Origin: Leifsonia sp. ZF2019
GTDB lineage: Bacteria > Actinomycetota > Actinomycetes > Actinomycetales > Microbacteriaceae
Direction: 5' to 3'
NCBI RefSeq assembly: GCF_019924635.1
Contig: NZ_CP065037.1
Span: forward strand, 1,240,001-1,304,000
DNA: 64,000 nucleotides
Notes under the pieces: generated by a model
What the model saw: the letters and a program-made list of their open reading frames with translations, nothing else
Database searches by the model: none
What the model was told of the DNA's origin: nothing
Translations under genes and position numbers: made by a program
Shown: piece by piece, positions 21,333-29,191 of the stretch
Layout of the letters: every line of letters begins with the position of its first letter
How positions within the stretch are numbered: position 1 is the first letter of the stretch

Positions 21333-21354
21333 GCCCCGCACGACCTGGCCCAGA

Positions 21355-21390
21355 CCGGAAGGCGGCCCCTCTCGAGGGGCCGCCTTCCGG
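21355..21390. terminator. Strong hairpin after secA
   Basis: Two 17-base complementary arms (CCGGAAGGCGGCCCCTC and its complement) separated by two bases lie 22 bases after the secA stop. The structure stands between secA and the convergent Rv3235-like gene and could stop transcription from both sides. Confidence 0.75.
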
Positions 21391-21423
21391 CGTTCCGGTG
21401 TCGTGCAGCTGATCCGGTCGGGG

Positions 21424-22113
21424 TCAGAGGACGCTGATGGCCGTCGCGCGCCAGCGGGAGCGGTGACGCTCGAGGCGCACGGCGACGGCGCGGGAGCGGG
21501 AGGTCTGGTGCACGACCACGACCGCCTCGATCACGCCGTCGGCGGGGCGACCGAGCACAGGAGCGCCGAGCCGGAAGCGCGGACGCATGGCCTCCTGCGC
21601 GGCGACGCTGCGGGCACGCGCGGCCAGCACCGTCCGCCGCAGGAGATGCAGGAAGACCGCGTCGGTGACCCAGCGGCCGATCTGGTCGAGCGCCCGCGCA
21701 CCCGCGAGGATCTCGACGACGCAATGGGCGAGATTCAGGCAGAGGAGCTCCGGATCGTCGTCCAGGGCGGCCAGCGCGTCGTACGCGCCGGGATCCGACG
21801 TGGTCAGCGGAGGAGGCGGGACGGCGCGGGTGGCACGGGGTCGCTGTGACGTCGGCGGCCGAAGGTCGGCGGGCCGCGCGGGGGAGGCGTCCTCGGCTTC
21901 GTCTGCCTGAGTGCGTCCGGTGGCGGAGCGACTCGCGCCGCCCTCGACACCCCGCGGCTGTTCGCGATGGATCGTGGGACGGGCCGGACAGGACTTCTGG
22001 ACGGCGCCGACCGGAGCGTTCGACCGGTCGTGTCGCGGCGAGGCCGTTCGCTCCGGGGCGTTCGTCCGCGCGGGAGCGGGCGAGCGGTCGGTCGTCGTCG
22101 CTGTGGTGGGCAT
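21424..22113 (-). CDS. Rv3235-like protein (DUF6459)
   Basis: The 229-residue protein has a disordered N-terminal half rich in Pro, Arg and Ala and a conserved C-terminal half. The latter contains LALCVVEIL-type helix residues (LNLAHCVVEILAGARALDQI), GRWVTDAVFLHLLRR and the closing VVVHQTSRSRAVAVRLERH. These match the actinobacterial Rv3235 family, which is nearly always next to secA. The ATG is preceded by a clear AAGGAG site 5 bases away. The function is not known; the fold resembles small nuclear-transport-factor-like domains. It is convergent with secA and divergent from pdtaS. Confidence 0.8.
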   Translation of the reverse strand: MPTTATTTDRSPAPARTNAPERTASPRHDRSNAPVGAVQKSCPARPTIHREQPRGVEGGASRSATGRTQADEAEDASPARPADLRPPTSQRPRATRAVPPPPLTTSDPGAYDALAALDDDPELLCLNLAHCVVEILAGARALDQIGRWVTDAVFLHLLRRTVLAARARSVAAQEAMRPRFRLGAPVLGRPADGVIEAVVVVHQTSRSRAVAVRLERHRSRWRATAISVL

Positions 22114-22339
22114 GGGTCTCCTTGTGATGTGATTCGGTGTCGTGCTGCGTCGTCCGCTCCCGCGGGGAGGGGAGGCGGTGGAGACCGTCCGCCGCCGCGA
22201 GGACCGCGCTCACGGATGTCGACGCGCGCCGGATTCCCTGTGCTCACGGTTCCCCCCGATCGTCGACGGCCCCCGGCCGGTGTTCGCACGACCTCACTCA
22301 AGCAGCGGGGAGCGGGGGAGTCCAGGGCGTCGACGCGGG

Positions 22340-22348
22340 TGTGGATAA
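22340..22348 (-). promoter_or_regulatory. Perfect DnaA box (TTATCCACA on the minus strand)
   Basis: TGTGGATAA on the plus strand is the exact complement of the consensus DnaA box TTATCCACA. It lies 39 bases before the pdtaS start codon, just upstream of where the minus-35 region of a leaderless promoter would fall. It is a single site, not an origin-like cluster. Confidence 0.5.
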
Positions 22349-22375
22349 CCGCCGTCAGGGCGCCGGGGGTCCGCC

Positions 22376-22381
22376 TACACT
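22376..22381 (+). promoter_or_regulatory. Candidate minus-10 (TACACT) for pdtaS
   Basis: TACACT ends 6 bases before the GTG at 22388, fitting a leaderless promoter. The only purine-rich run, GGGGG, abuts the start codon and is too close to serve as a ribosome site. Confidence 0.45.
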
Positions 22382-22387
22382 AGGGGG

Positions 22388-23881
22388 GTGTCGACGCTCA
22401 GTGATCTCATCCATGCCCAGGGTCGTTCGTCCGAGGCCGACGTGGAATGGCTCCACGGACTCGTCGGCGACTGGCAGCTGCTCGCCGACCTGGCGTTCGC
22501 CGACATCGTGCTGTGGGTGCCCACGTCCGACGATGACTTCGTCGCCGTCGCGCATGCGCGGCCGTCGAGCGCTGCGACGCTGTTCTACCGCGACTTCGTA
22601 GGGCAGCGCATCAAGCCGGAGTGGAAGCAGCAGGTGACCGACGCCTTCCGGACCAAGACGATCATCGACACGTCGGCCCCCGACTGGTACGAGGAGACTC
22701 CGACGCGCGTGCGTGCGGTTCCGGTCATCCGTCGCCTCACGGTGCACTCGCCCGACACGGCCGACGAGCCGATCGCGGTGATCACCCGGCACACCAACCT
22801 CAGCGAGGCGCGCACGCCGAGCCGGCAGGAGCTCGTGTTCAACGAGTGCGCCAACGACCTGTTCAGCATGATCGCCTCCGGCGACTTCCCCGACCTGGGC
22901 GCGCCGGCCGCCCCTCGGCGCGGCCAGCCGCGCGCCGCGGACGGGCTGATCCGTCTCGACGTCGACGGGATCACGACGTTCGCCAGCCCGAACGCCCTGA
23001 GCGCGTTCAACCGTATGGGCTTCACCGGCGAGCTGGAGGGTGAGTCGCTGGCGACGGTCACGACCGGCCTGGTGGTGGGCACGCTGACCGTCGACGAATC
23101 GCTCCCGCTCGTCGTGACCGGCCGCGCCCCGTGGCGGACCGACATCGAGGCACGCGGGGTGACGGTGTCGCTCCGCGCCATCCCGATCCGCAATCGCGGA
23201 GAGCGCGTCGGCGCGATCGTCCTCTGTCGCGACGTGTCGGAGCAGCGGCACCAGGAGCGTGAGCTCATCACCAAGGACGCGACGATCCGCGAGATCCACC
23301 ACCGGGTCAAGAACAACCTGCAGACGGTCGCTTCGCTGCTGCGCATCCAGGCGCGCCGGACGCACTCGGAGGAGGCCCGCGAGGCTCTCAGCCAGGCGAT
23401 GCGCCGAGTGGCGGCCATTGCGGTCGTGCACGACACGCTGTCGACCGGTCTGGCGCAGATCGTCGACTTCGACGACGTGTTCGACCGCGTCCTGCTGCTC
23501 GTCGCGGAGGTGGCCGCGAGCCACACCACGACGGTCCATCCCAAGAAGTCGGGCTCCTTCGGCACGCTGCCGAGCGAGTACGCGACGCCGCTGGCCCTGG
23601 CGCTGACCGAGCTGGTCACGAACGCCGTCGAGCACGGCCTCGCCGGCCGCGAGGGCCAGGTCGAGATCATCGCGAACCGCTCGGCGGAGTCGCTGACGGT
23701 CAAGGTCGTCGACAACGGGTCGGGACTGCCGGAGGGCAAGGTCGGCTCCGGTCTCGGCACGCAGATCGTGCGCACGCTCATCCAGGGCGAGCTCGGCGGA
23801 GCGATCGACTGGCACACGCTCATGGGGCAGGGCACCGAGGTGACCATCGAGGTCCCCCTGCGCTACCTCACGACGGTTTGA
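22388..23881 (+). CDS. pdtaS: PdtaS-type sensor histidine kinase (cytosolic)
   Basis: The 497-residue soluble kinase has a GAF domain (about 1-160), a PAS domain (about 185-290), a HisKA_2 domain and an HATPase. The phospho-acceptor region is EIHHRVKNNLQTVASLLRIQ (His304/His305), diagnostic of HWE/HisKA_2 kinases. The ATPase N-box is LTELVTNAVEHG and the G-box VDNGSGLPEG. It matches mycobacterial PdtaS (Rv3220c), including the neighbouring whiB1, so orthology is likely. PdtaS phosphorylates PdtaR, an ANTAR-domain RNA-binding antiterminator; no pdtaR is in the window. The GTG start has no usable ribosome site but a TACACT hexamer 6 bases upstream, and a DnaA box lies just before that. Confidence 0.93.
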   Translation: MSTLSDLIHAQGRSSEADVEWLHGLVGDWQLLADLAFADIVLWVPTSDDDFVAVAHARPSSAATLFYRDFVGQRIKPEWKQQVTDAFRTKTIIDTSAPDWYEETPTRVRAVPVIRRLTVHSPDTADEPIAVITRHTNLSEARTPSRQELVFNECANDLFSMIASGDFPDLGAPAAPRRGQPRAADGLIRLDVDGITTFASPNALSAFNRMGFTGELEGESLATVTTGLVVGTLTVDESLPLVVTGRAPWRTDIEARGVTVSLRAIPIRNRGERVGAIVLCRDVSEQRHQERELITKDATIREIHHRVKNNLQTVASLLRIQARRTHSEEAREALSQAMRRVAAIAVVHDTLSTGLAQIVDFDDVFDRVLLLVAEVAASHTTTVHPKKSGSFGTLPSEYATPLALALTELVTNAVEHGLAGREGQVEIIANRSAESLTVKVVDNGSGLPEGKVGSGLGTQIVRTLIQGELGGAIDWHTLMGQGTEVTIEVPLRYLTTV

Positions 23882-23892
23882 CGCCGTCGGCG

Positions 23893-23921
23893 GCCCCTCG
23901 GCAAAAGAAAGGCCGAGGGGC
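23893..23921 (+). terminator. Hairpin terminator after pdtaS
   Basis: A 10-base stem GCCCCTCGGC / GCCGAGGGGC closes a 9-base A-rich loop (AAAAGAAAG), 12 bases after the pdtaS stop. It lies between pdtaS and the convergent whiB1 gene. Confidence 0.7.
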
Positions 23922-24036
23922 GCTCCGCCTCGTCGGTGCTGTGCGGGGTGCTAGGTGTCCGTCCAGCTGGTGCGGAGCGCCGCCTCGGCGGTGCTGTGGT
24001 GCGATGAAGAGTCTGTGGTGTGGCGGTGCCGCGCGC

Positions 24037-24285
24037 TCAGGAAGCGCGGCGGGCGCGGGCGGCGCGACGCTTGAGAGCGCGGCGCTCGTCCTCTGAGAGG
24101 CCGCCCCAGACGCCCGAGTCCTGGCCGGTCTCGAGGGCGTACTGCAGGCAGATCTCGGTGACGGTGCACCGCGCGCAGACCGCCTTCGCCTTGTCGATCT
24201 GGTCGACGGCGGGTCCCGTGTTTCCGACGGGGAAGAAAAGCTCGGGGTCCGCGGTCAGGCAGGCGGCTTTGTCGCGCCAATCCAT
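24037..24285 (-). CDS. whiB1: WhiB-family iron-sulfur regulator, WhiB1 type
   Basis: The 82-residue protein carries the four cluster-binding Cys residues Cys9, Cys37, Cys40 and Cys46 (pattern C-x27-C-x2-C-x5-C). The GVWGG turn is at 58-62, followed by the basic tail KRRAARARR used for DNA contact. WhiB proteins bind a 4Fe-4S cluster that reacts with NO or oxygen and act with the principal sigma factor. The short length, MDWRDKAACL opening and position next to pdtaS point to WhiB1, which is essential and NO-responsive in mycobacteria. The ATG has a strong AAGGAG site 9 bases upstream, so it is not leaderless. It is convergent with pdtaS. Confidence 0.95.
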   Translation of the reverse strand: MDWRDKAACLTADPELFFPVGNTGPAVDQIDKAKAVCARCTVTEICLQYALETGQDSGVWGGLSEDERRALKRRAARARRAS

Positions 24286-24510
24286 GAAGATATGCTCCTT
24301 GTTCGCTGAATGTCTCCTGGCCTGAGTGGCCTAGAATGCAGGTAAGCAGTCGGGTTACAGGGTTCTTCAGATCCGTTGGGGAAAAGACCTGCCCACCACC
24401 CTGTGAGCACTAACTCGACCTCCAATATGCTCCCATAGGGCCCAACTCGAATCAATAGTTTTGTATGGGATAACCCTGGGAACACATGACGGAAATAGTG
24501 GAGTGATATA

Positions 24511-24918
24511 GTGCCCGACTCGAACTCCCGACCGCCCGCGCTGATCGCCCTCGCGGTGATCCTGTTCCTGGAGGCCGCTCTGGTCACCGGGCTCGCCGGC
24601 TGGCTGCTCGTCGAACTGCTCACGGTGACACCCGAGTCGTTCGCGACCGCGATCGCGATCTTCATCCTGACGCTGCTCGCGGCGATCTGGGTCATCGTCA
24701 CCGCCGCGGGCATCCTGCGGAGGCGCGGATGGGCACGCGCGTCGACGGTGACCATCCAGATCCTGCAGATCGCCGTCGCCGTCGGCTGTTTCCAGGGTCT
24801 CGTCGCGCGGCCGGACCTGGGCTGGGCGCTCCTCATCCCCGCCCTGGTCGCCGGAGTCCTCGCCCTCACGCCGTCCGTCGTCCGTGCCACGGTGCGCAAC
24901 ACAGAGCAACACGATTGA
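24511..24918 (+). CDS. Small four-helix membrane protein, unknown function
   Basis: This 135-residue protein is almost entirely membrane: helices at about residues 9-33 (LIALAVILFLEAALVTGLAG), 43-67 (FATAIAIFILTLLAAIWVIV), 78-97 and 103-120. A short polar loop RRRGWARA follows helix 2. I do not recognise a named family, although integral membrane proteins of this size and spacing are common next to whiB genes in Microbacteriaceae. The GTG start is preceded by GGAG about 8 bases upstream. The 225-base gap before it, shared with the divergent whiB1, is clearly richer in A and T than the rest of the window and should hold both promoters. Confidence 0.7.
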   Translation: MPDSNSRPPALIALAVILFLEAALVTGLAGWLLVELLTVTPESFATAIAIFILTLLAAIWVIVTAAGILRRRGWARASTVTIQILQIAVAVGCFQGLVARPDLGWALLIPALVAGVLALTPSVVRATVRNTEQHD

Positions 24919-24954
24919 GCACGAGTCGGGAACAAGACGCAGACTGAGTGCGTT

Positions 24955-25725
24955 ATGCCCGAAATCGTGACTGATCTCTCCGCCCCGCAGGCCCCCGCAT
25001 TCACACCCTCTTCGCCCGCGTCCGTCGACGCGGCACGCGCCGGCTACGACGCATGGCGACAGGCGCGGCTCGCGAGCGTCGCCGCCCCGACCGGCAACCT
25101 CGCCCTCGTGGAGACGCGCTGGCTCGCACCCGACGATCAGACCACGGCGGAGGACGCGCTCGCCGGCCGGCCCGCCACCGTCACCGCCACGGAGCTGACC
25201 CGTCGCAACCTGGAGACCGGGGAGCCCGAGCGGGGAATCCGCCTGTGGGACGCCGACTCGCCGGCCATCCGGGCGTTCGAGACCATCGACGCGTTCCCGT
25301 TCGATCCGGAGTGGGTCGTCGAGGCCGAGTTCCGCCCGGTCGCGGCCGACCGCACGGTGCCCTTCGAGCACCTACGCGACAACGGGCTCACCCGCGATCT
25401 CGTCGTCCCCGGTGACATCACCTTCCGGCTCGACGGCGTCGACCACACCCTGAGCGCGTTCGACGACGACGGCACTCTTCTGCTCGTCTTCGCCGACGCC
25501 ACCAACGGTGCGGAGGGGAACGACGGAACGTACGCGTCCGGGCGCTTCCTCTTCGTGCAGCGCGACGGAGACCGCGTCGTCCTGGACTTCAACCGCGCCT
25601 TCGTGCCTCCCTGCGGCTTCTCGGACCAGTACAACTGTCCGCTGCCGCCGCGGAACAACCGCTTCGCCGTGCCCGTCCTCGCGGGCGAGAAGCGCGTGGT
25701 GCTCCGCTCGGGCGGCGCGCGATAG
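24955..25725 (+). CDS. DUF1684 domain-containing protein
   Basis: The 256-residue protein contains the DUF1684 core: LLLVFADATNGAEGNDGTYA, the following GRFLFVQ, VVLDFNRAFVPPCGFS and CPLPPRNNRFAVPV. The Asn-Arg-Ala and Pro-Pro-Cys residues are the conserved family landmarks. The first half, with DAWRQARLASVAAPTGNLAL, is the usual lead-in. No signal peptide is seen, so a cytosolic protein is expected. The activity of the family is not established. It is located 58 bases before the peptide-transport operon, with no terminator between, so it could be transcribed with it. Confidence 0.88.
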   Translation: MPEIVTDLSAPQAPAFTPSSPASVDAARAGYDAWRQARLASVAAPTGNLALVETRWLAPDDQTTAEDALAGRPATVTATELTRRNLETGEPERGIRLWDADSPAIRAFETIDAFPFDPEWVVEAEFRPVAADRTVPFEHLRDNGLTRDLVVPGDITFRLDGVDHTLSAFDDDGTLLLVFADATNGAEGNDGTYASGRFLFVQRDGDRVVLDFNRAFVPPCGFSDQYNCPLPPRNNRFAVPVLAGEKRVVLRSGGAR

Positions 25726-25783
25726 CGCATCCGGTCCGTTCCACCCTTCCCTTCCCCCACCTCCACAGCACAGGAGAACTCCG

Positions 25784-27286
25784 TTGAGAAAGACCCCCCT
25801 GCTCGCCACTCTCGCGATCGGCATCGCCGCGGCGTTGACGCTCGCCGGATGCTCGGGCGCCTCGTCCTCCTCGTCGGCGTCCGGAACGGACGCGACGATC
25901 GCCGTCGGCTCGCAGAACGAGCCCGTCCACCTCGACAACACCGCCGGCAGCGGCAGCGGAGTCACGGAGGCGTTCAACGGCAACGTCTACGAGGGGCTGT
26001 TCAAGCTCACCGACGACGGCAAGGTCGAGCCGCTGCTCGCGACCAAGTACACCGCCAGCGAGGACGGCCTCACCTACACGTTCACGCTCCGCGAGGGCGT
26101 GAAGTTCCACGGCGGCTCCGCGTTCACCAGCGCCGACGTCAAGCGCAGCATCGAGCGCGTGACCGCCGCCGACTCGCAGTCGGCCCGCAAGTCGCAGCTC
26201 GCGGTGATCTCGGGCATCGAGACCCCCGACGCGCACACCGTCGTCATCACACTGAAGAACCGGTCGATCTCCCTCCCGTACAACCTCAGCTACGTGTGGA
26301 TCTACGGTCCGGGCGTGAAGGACTACAAGACGGCGGAGGACGGCACCGGCCCCTACACGCTCGGCACGTGGAAGCGCGGCAGTTCGCTCAGCATCGAGCG
26401 CTGGAGCGGCTACTGGGGCGAGAAGGCGAAGAACAAGGAGGTCGTCTTCGACTACTTCACCGACGCCTCCGCTCTCTCCAACGCGCTCGTGACGAACCAG
26501 GTCGACATCGTCACCAACATCCAGAGCCCGGACGCGCTCGACCAGCTCAAGGGCAACACGGACTACACGATCAACGACGGCAAGTCGACGGTCAAGGAGC
26601 TCCTGGCGTTCAACGACCGCGTCGCGCCGTTCGACAAGGCTGAGGTCCGCAAGGCCGTGTACTCCGCGATCGACACCAAGAAGCTCCTCAACTCGATCTG
26701 GGGCGACTACGGCACCCTGATCGGCTCGATGGTCCCGCCGAGCGACCCCTGGTACGAGGACCTCACCACGGTGAACCCCTACGACACGGCCCTCGCGAAG
26801 AAGGAGCTCGCCGACGCGGGCTATGCGAACGGCTTCACGTTCACGCTCGACACCCCGAGCTACGACCCGCACCCCGCCGTCGCCGAGTTCGTGAAGAGCG
26901 AGCTCGCCAAGGTGGGCATCACCGTGAACATCAACACCATCTCGGCGGACGAGTGGTACTCGAAGGTGTTCAAGGAGAAGAACTTCGAGGCGACCCTCCA
27001 GGAGCATGTGAACGACCGCGACGTGGTCTGGTACGGGAACCCCGACTTCTACTGGGGCTACGACAACCCGCAGGTCACCCAGTGGGTGGACGAGGCCGAG
27101 CAGTCCTCGACCACCGCCGAGCAGACCGCGAAGCTGAAGCTGGTCAACGAGCAGATCGCGAAGGACGCTGCGAGCGTGTGGCTATACCTCACGCCGCAGA
27201 TCGTCGTCGCCTCCAGCGACCTCTCCGGCTATACCGTCAACGGGCTGAACTCGACCTTCTACACGTACGACATCGTCAAGAAGTAG
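25784..27286 (+). CDS. Oligopeptide-type ABC transporter substrate-binding lipoprotein
   Basis: The 500-residue extracellular lipoprotein (SBP family 5) starts at TTG 25784, which has a clear GGAG site 7 bases upstream; no ATG or GTG fits. The lipobox LTLAGC puts the lipidated Cys at residue 23, followed by a Ser-rich linker. Family landmarks are YEGLFKLTDDGKVEPLLATK, YTFTLREGVKFHGGSAFTSA and DAHTVVITLKNRSISLPYN. It feeds peptides, nickel-like complexes or other oligomers to the permeases that follow. A strong hairpin after its stop should raise its transcript level above that of the membrane genes. The ligand cannot be predicted. Confidence 0.93.
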   Translation: MRKTPLLATLAIGIAAALTLAGCSGASSSSSASGTDATIAVGSQNEPVHLDNTAGSGSGVTEAFNGNVYEGLFKLTDDGKVEPLLATKYTASEDGLTYTFTLREGVKFHGGSAFTSADVKRSIERVTAADSQSARKSQLAVISGIETPDAHTVVITLKNRSISLPYNLSYVWIYGPGVKDYKTAEDGTGPYTLGTWKRGSSLSIERWSGYWGEKAKNKEVVFDYFTDASALSNALVTNQVDIVTNIQSPDALDQLKGNTDYTINDGKSTVKELLAFNDRVAPFDKAEVRKAVYSAIDTKKLLNSIWGDYGTLIGSMVPPSDPWYEDLTTVNPYDTALAKKELADAGYANGFTFTLDTPSYDPHPAVAEFVKSELAKVGITVNINTISADEWYSKVFKEKNFEATLQEHVNDRDVVWYGNPDFYWGYDNPQVTQWVDEAEQSSTTAEQTAKLKLVNEQIAKDAASVWLYLTPQIVVASSDLSGYTVNGLNSTFYTYDIVKK

Positions 27287-27307
27287 CGCCGAGAGCACAC
27301 CCTCCTC

Positions 27308-27338
27308 GCCCGGGGAGTCCGTGACGGACTCCCCGGGC
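27308..27338 (+). terminator. Intercistronic hairpin between binding protein and permease
   Basis: A 15-base perfect inverted repeat (GCCCGGGGAGTCCGT and its complement) with a single central base lies between the binding-protein stop and the first permease start (ATG at 27357). It may act as a partial terminator or mRNA-stabilising end. Confidence 0.6.
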
Positions 27339-27356
27339 CTCTACGCTGAAAACACC

Positions 27357-28319
27357 ATGGCCCCGTATCTGTTGCGTCGCACCGCGTTCCTCGTGGTGTC
27401 GCTGCTGCTCGCCATGGTGGTCCTGTTCTTCCTCCTGCGCGTGCTCCCGGGCGACCCGGCGAATGCGCTGCTGTCGGTCAACGCGACCCCGGAGCAGATC
27501 GCAGCCGCCCAGAAGCAGGTGGGCAGCGACAAGCCGCTGATCGACCAGTTCTTCGCCTGGTTCGGCAGCCTGCTGCGGCTCGACCTCGGCACGTCCTTCA
27601 TCAGCTCTCTGCCGGTCGGGCCCGAGATCGTCTCCCGGCTGGCGGTCACCATCCCGCTGACACTGCTGTCGTTCGCTCTCGCGCTCGTCCTCGCCCTCCC
27701 GATCGGATTCGTCGCGGCGTGGAAGGCCGACCGCTGGTACGGCATCGCCCTCTCCGCGTTCTCGCAGCTCGGGATCGCCGTGCCGGTGTTCTGGGTCGGC
27801 ATCCTGCTGGTCAGCGTCTTCTCGATCAACCTCCGCTGGTTCCCCTCGGGCGGCTTCCCGCGCGACGACTGGGCCGATCCGGCGGCGGCGCTGGAGTCGC
27901 TCGCGCTGCCGATCATCACCATCGCCATCGTGATGAGCGCCTCCATCGCGCGATACGTCCGCAGCGCGACGCTCGACGTGATCGGGAGCGACTACCTGCG
28001 CAACTCGCGGGCGCTCGGGTCGACCTTCGGCGGGGCGATGTGGCGGCACGGCGTGCGCAATGGAGCCGTGCCGGTCATCTCCATCCTGGGCATCGAGCTC
28101 GCCACGACCTTCCTCGGCGCCGTCGTCGTCGAGAGCGTCTTCACCCTGCCCGGGCTGGGGAGCATGCTGCTGCGGGCGATCGAGCAGCACGACTTCCAGA
28201 GCATCCAGGGCATCCTCTTCGTCTCGACGTTCGCCGTGCTGATCATCGGTTTCGCCGCCGATGTGGTGCAGCGCCTCGTCGACCCGCGCCTGCGGCACAG
28301 CATCTCGGGGAACCGATGA
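27357..28319 (+). CDS. ABC transporter permease, DppB/OppB type
   Basis: The 320-residue inner-membrane permease has an N-terminal helix (RTAFLVVSLLLAMVVLFFLL) followed by RVLPGDPANALL, typical of DppB/OppB. The BPD transmembrane domain carries the EAA-type cytoplasmic loop at YLRNSRALGSTFGGAMWRHG. The start is placed at ATG 27357 because an in-frame GTG at 27321 lies inside the intercistronic hairpin. Its stop overlaps the ATG of the second permease (ATGA). It pairs with that permease to form the translocation channel. Confidence 0.93.
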   Translation: MAPYLLRRTAFLVVSLLLAMVVLFFLLRVLPGDPANALLSVNATPEQIAAAQKQVGSDKPLIDQFFAWFGSLLRLDLGTSFISSLPVGPEIVSRLAVTIPLTLLSFALALVLALPIGFVAAWKADRWYGIALSAFSQLGIAVPVFWVGILLVSVFSINLRWFPSGGFPRDDWADPAAALESLALPIITIAIVMSASIARYVRSATLDVIGSDYLRNSRALGSTFGGAMWRHGVRNGAVPVISILGIELATTFLGAVVVESVFTLPGLGSMLLRAIEQHDFQSIQGILFVSTFAVLIIGFAADVVQRLVDPRLRHSISGNR

Positions 28320-29191
28320 GCGCGGTCGTCGATCAGGCGGCGGCGCAGGGCGCCGCACCGCAGCGGCGCGGCCGACGGCGTGCCCGCCGTTCGGTGACCC
28401 TCGGGATCGGGCTGACGCTCGTCGGACTGATCGCGCTCGTCGCACTGGTCTCGTTCTTCTGGCTGCCCTACGCGCCCAGCGACACGTCGGGCGGGAGGCT
28501 CGAGCACCCCGGGCCGGAGCACTGGCTGGGCACCGACAAGCTCGGGCGCGACCTCCTGTCGCAGCTGATGGTCGGCGCTCGCATCGCCCTGGCCGTCGGG
28601 CTCGGCTCGGTCGCGATCGGCGCGCTCATCGGCGTGACGATCGGTCTTCTCGCGGCGTTCGCCTCGACGTGGCTCGACGACACCATCTCCGCCGTGCTGG
28701 ACATCCTGATCGCCTTCCCGACGCTCCTGCTCGCCATGCTCATCGTGGCGGCGCAGGGCGCCTCGCTCGGCACGGCGATCCTTGCGATCGGGCTGGCGAT
28801 GTCTGCCGTCATCGCGCGTCTCACCCGCGTGCTCGCCAAGCGTGTGCTGGGGCACCAGTACGTCACGGCCGCGCGCACGTCCGGCACAGGCTGGCCCGGC
28901 GTGGTCGGCCGGCACGTGCTGCCGAACATCTGGCCGACGCTGCTGGTCAATCTGGCGCTGCAATTCGGCATCGCGGTGCTCGCCGAGGCGAGCCTGTCGT
29001 ATCTGGGCCTGGGTGCACCGCCGCCGAACGCATCGTGGGGCCGCCTGCTGCAGGAGGCCCAGGGCACTGTGGCGGTCGCCCCGGTCGGCGCCATCGCGCC
29101 CGGCGTCGCGCTGGTCGTGCTTGTGATCGGCGTCAACCTGGTCGCAGACGGTCTCCGTGACGTCGCCGACCCGACGAGGAGGCGCTCCTGA
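28316..29191 (+). CDS. ABC transporter permease, DppC/OppC type
   Basis: The 291-residue permease has an Arg-rich cytoplasmic N-tail (GRRRARRSVTLG), the OppC N-terminal helix, and HWLGTDKLGRDLLSQLMVGA, the diagnostic DppC/OppC stretch. The EAA loop is QYVTAARTSGTGWPGVVGRH. The C-terminal part includes EASLSYLGLGAPPPNASWG, also diagnostic. Start and stop both overlap neighbouring genes (ATGA before, TGATG after), so expression is coupled to the partner permease and first ATPase. Confidence 0.94.
   Translation: MSAVVDQAAAQGAAPQRRGRRRARRSVTLGIGLTLVGLIALVALVSFFWLPYAPSDTSGGRLEHPGPEHWLGTDKLGRDLLSQLMVGARIALAVGLGSVAIGALIGVTIGLLAAFASTWLDDTISAVLDILIAFPTLLLAMLIVAAQGASLGTAILAIGLAMSAVIARLTRVLAKRVLGHQYVTAARTSGTGWPGVVGRHVLPNIWPTLLVNLALQFGIAVLAEASLSYLGLGAPPPNASWGRLLQEAQGTVAVAPVGAIAPGVALVVLVIGVNLVADGLRDVADPTRRRS

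Noticed and set aside
22114..22387. Replication origin near pdtaS
   Set aside because: Only one DnaA box is present, with no A/T-rich unwinding region and no dnaA/dnaN/gyr genes nearby.
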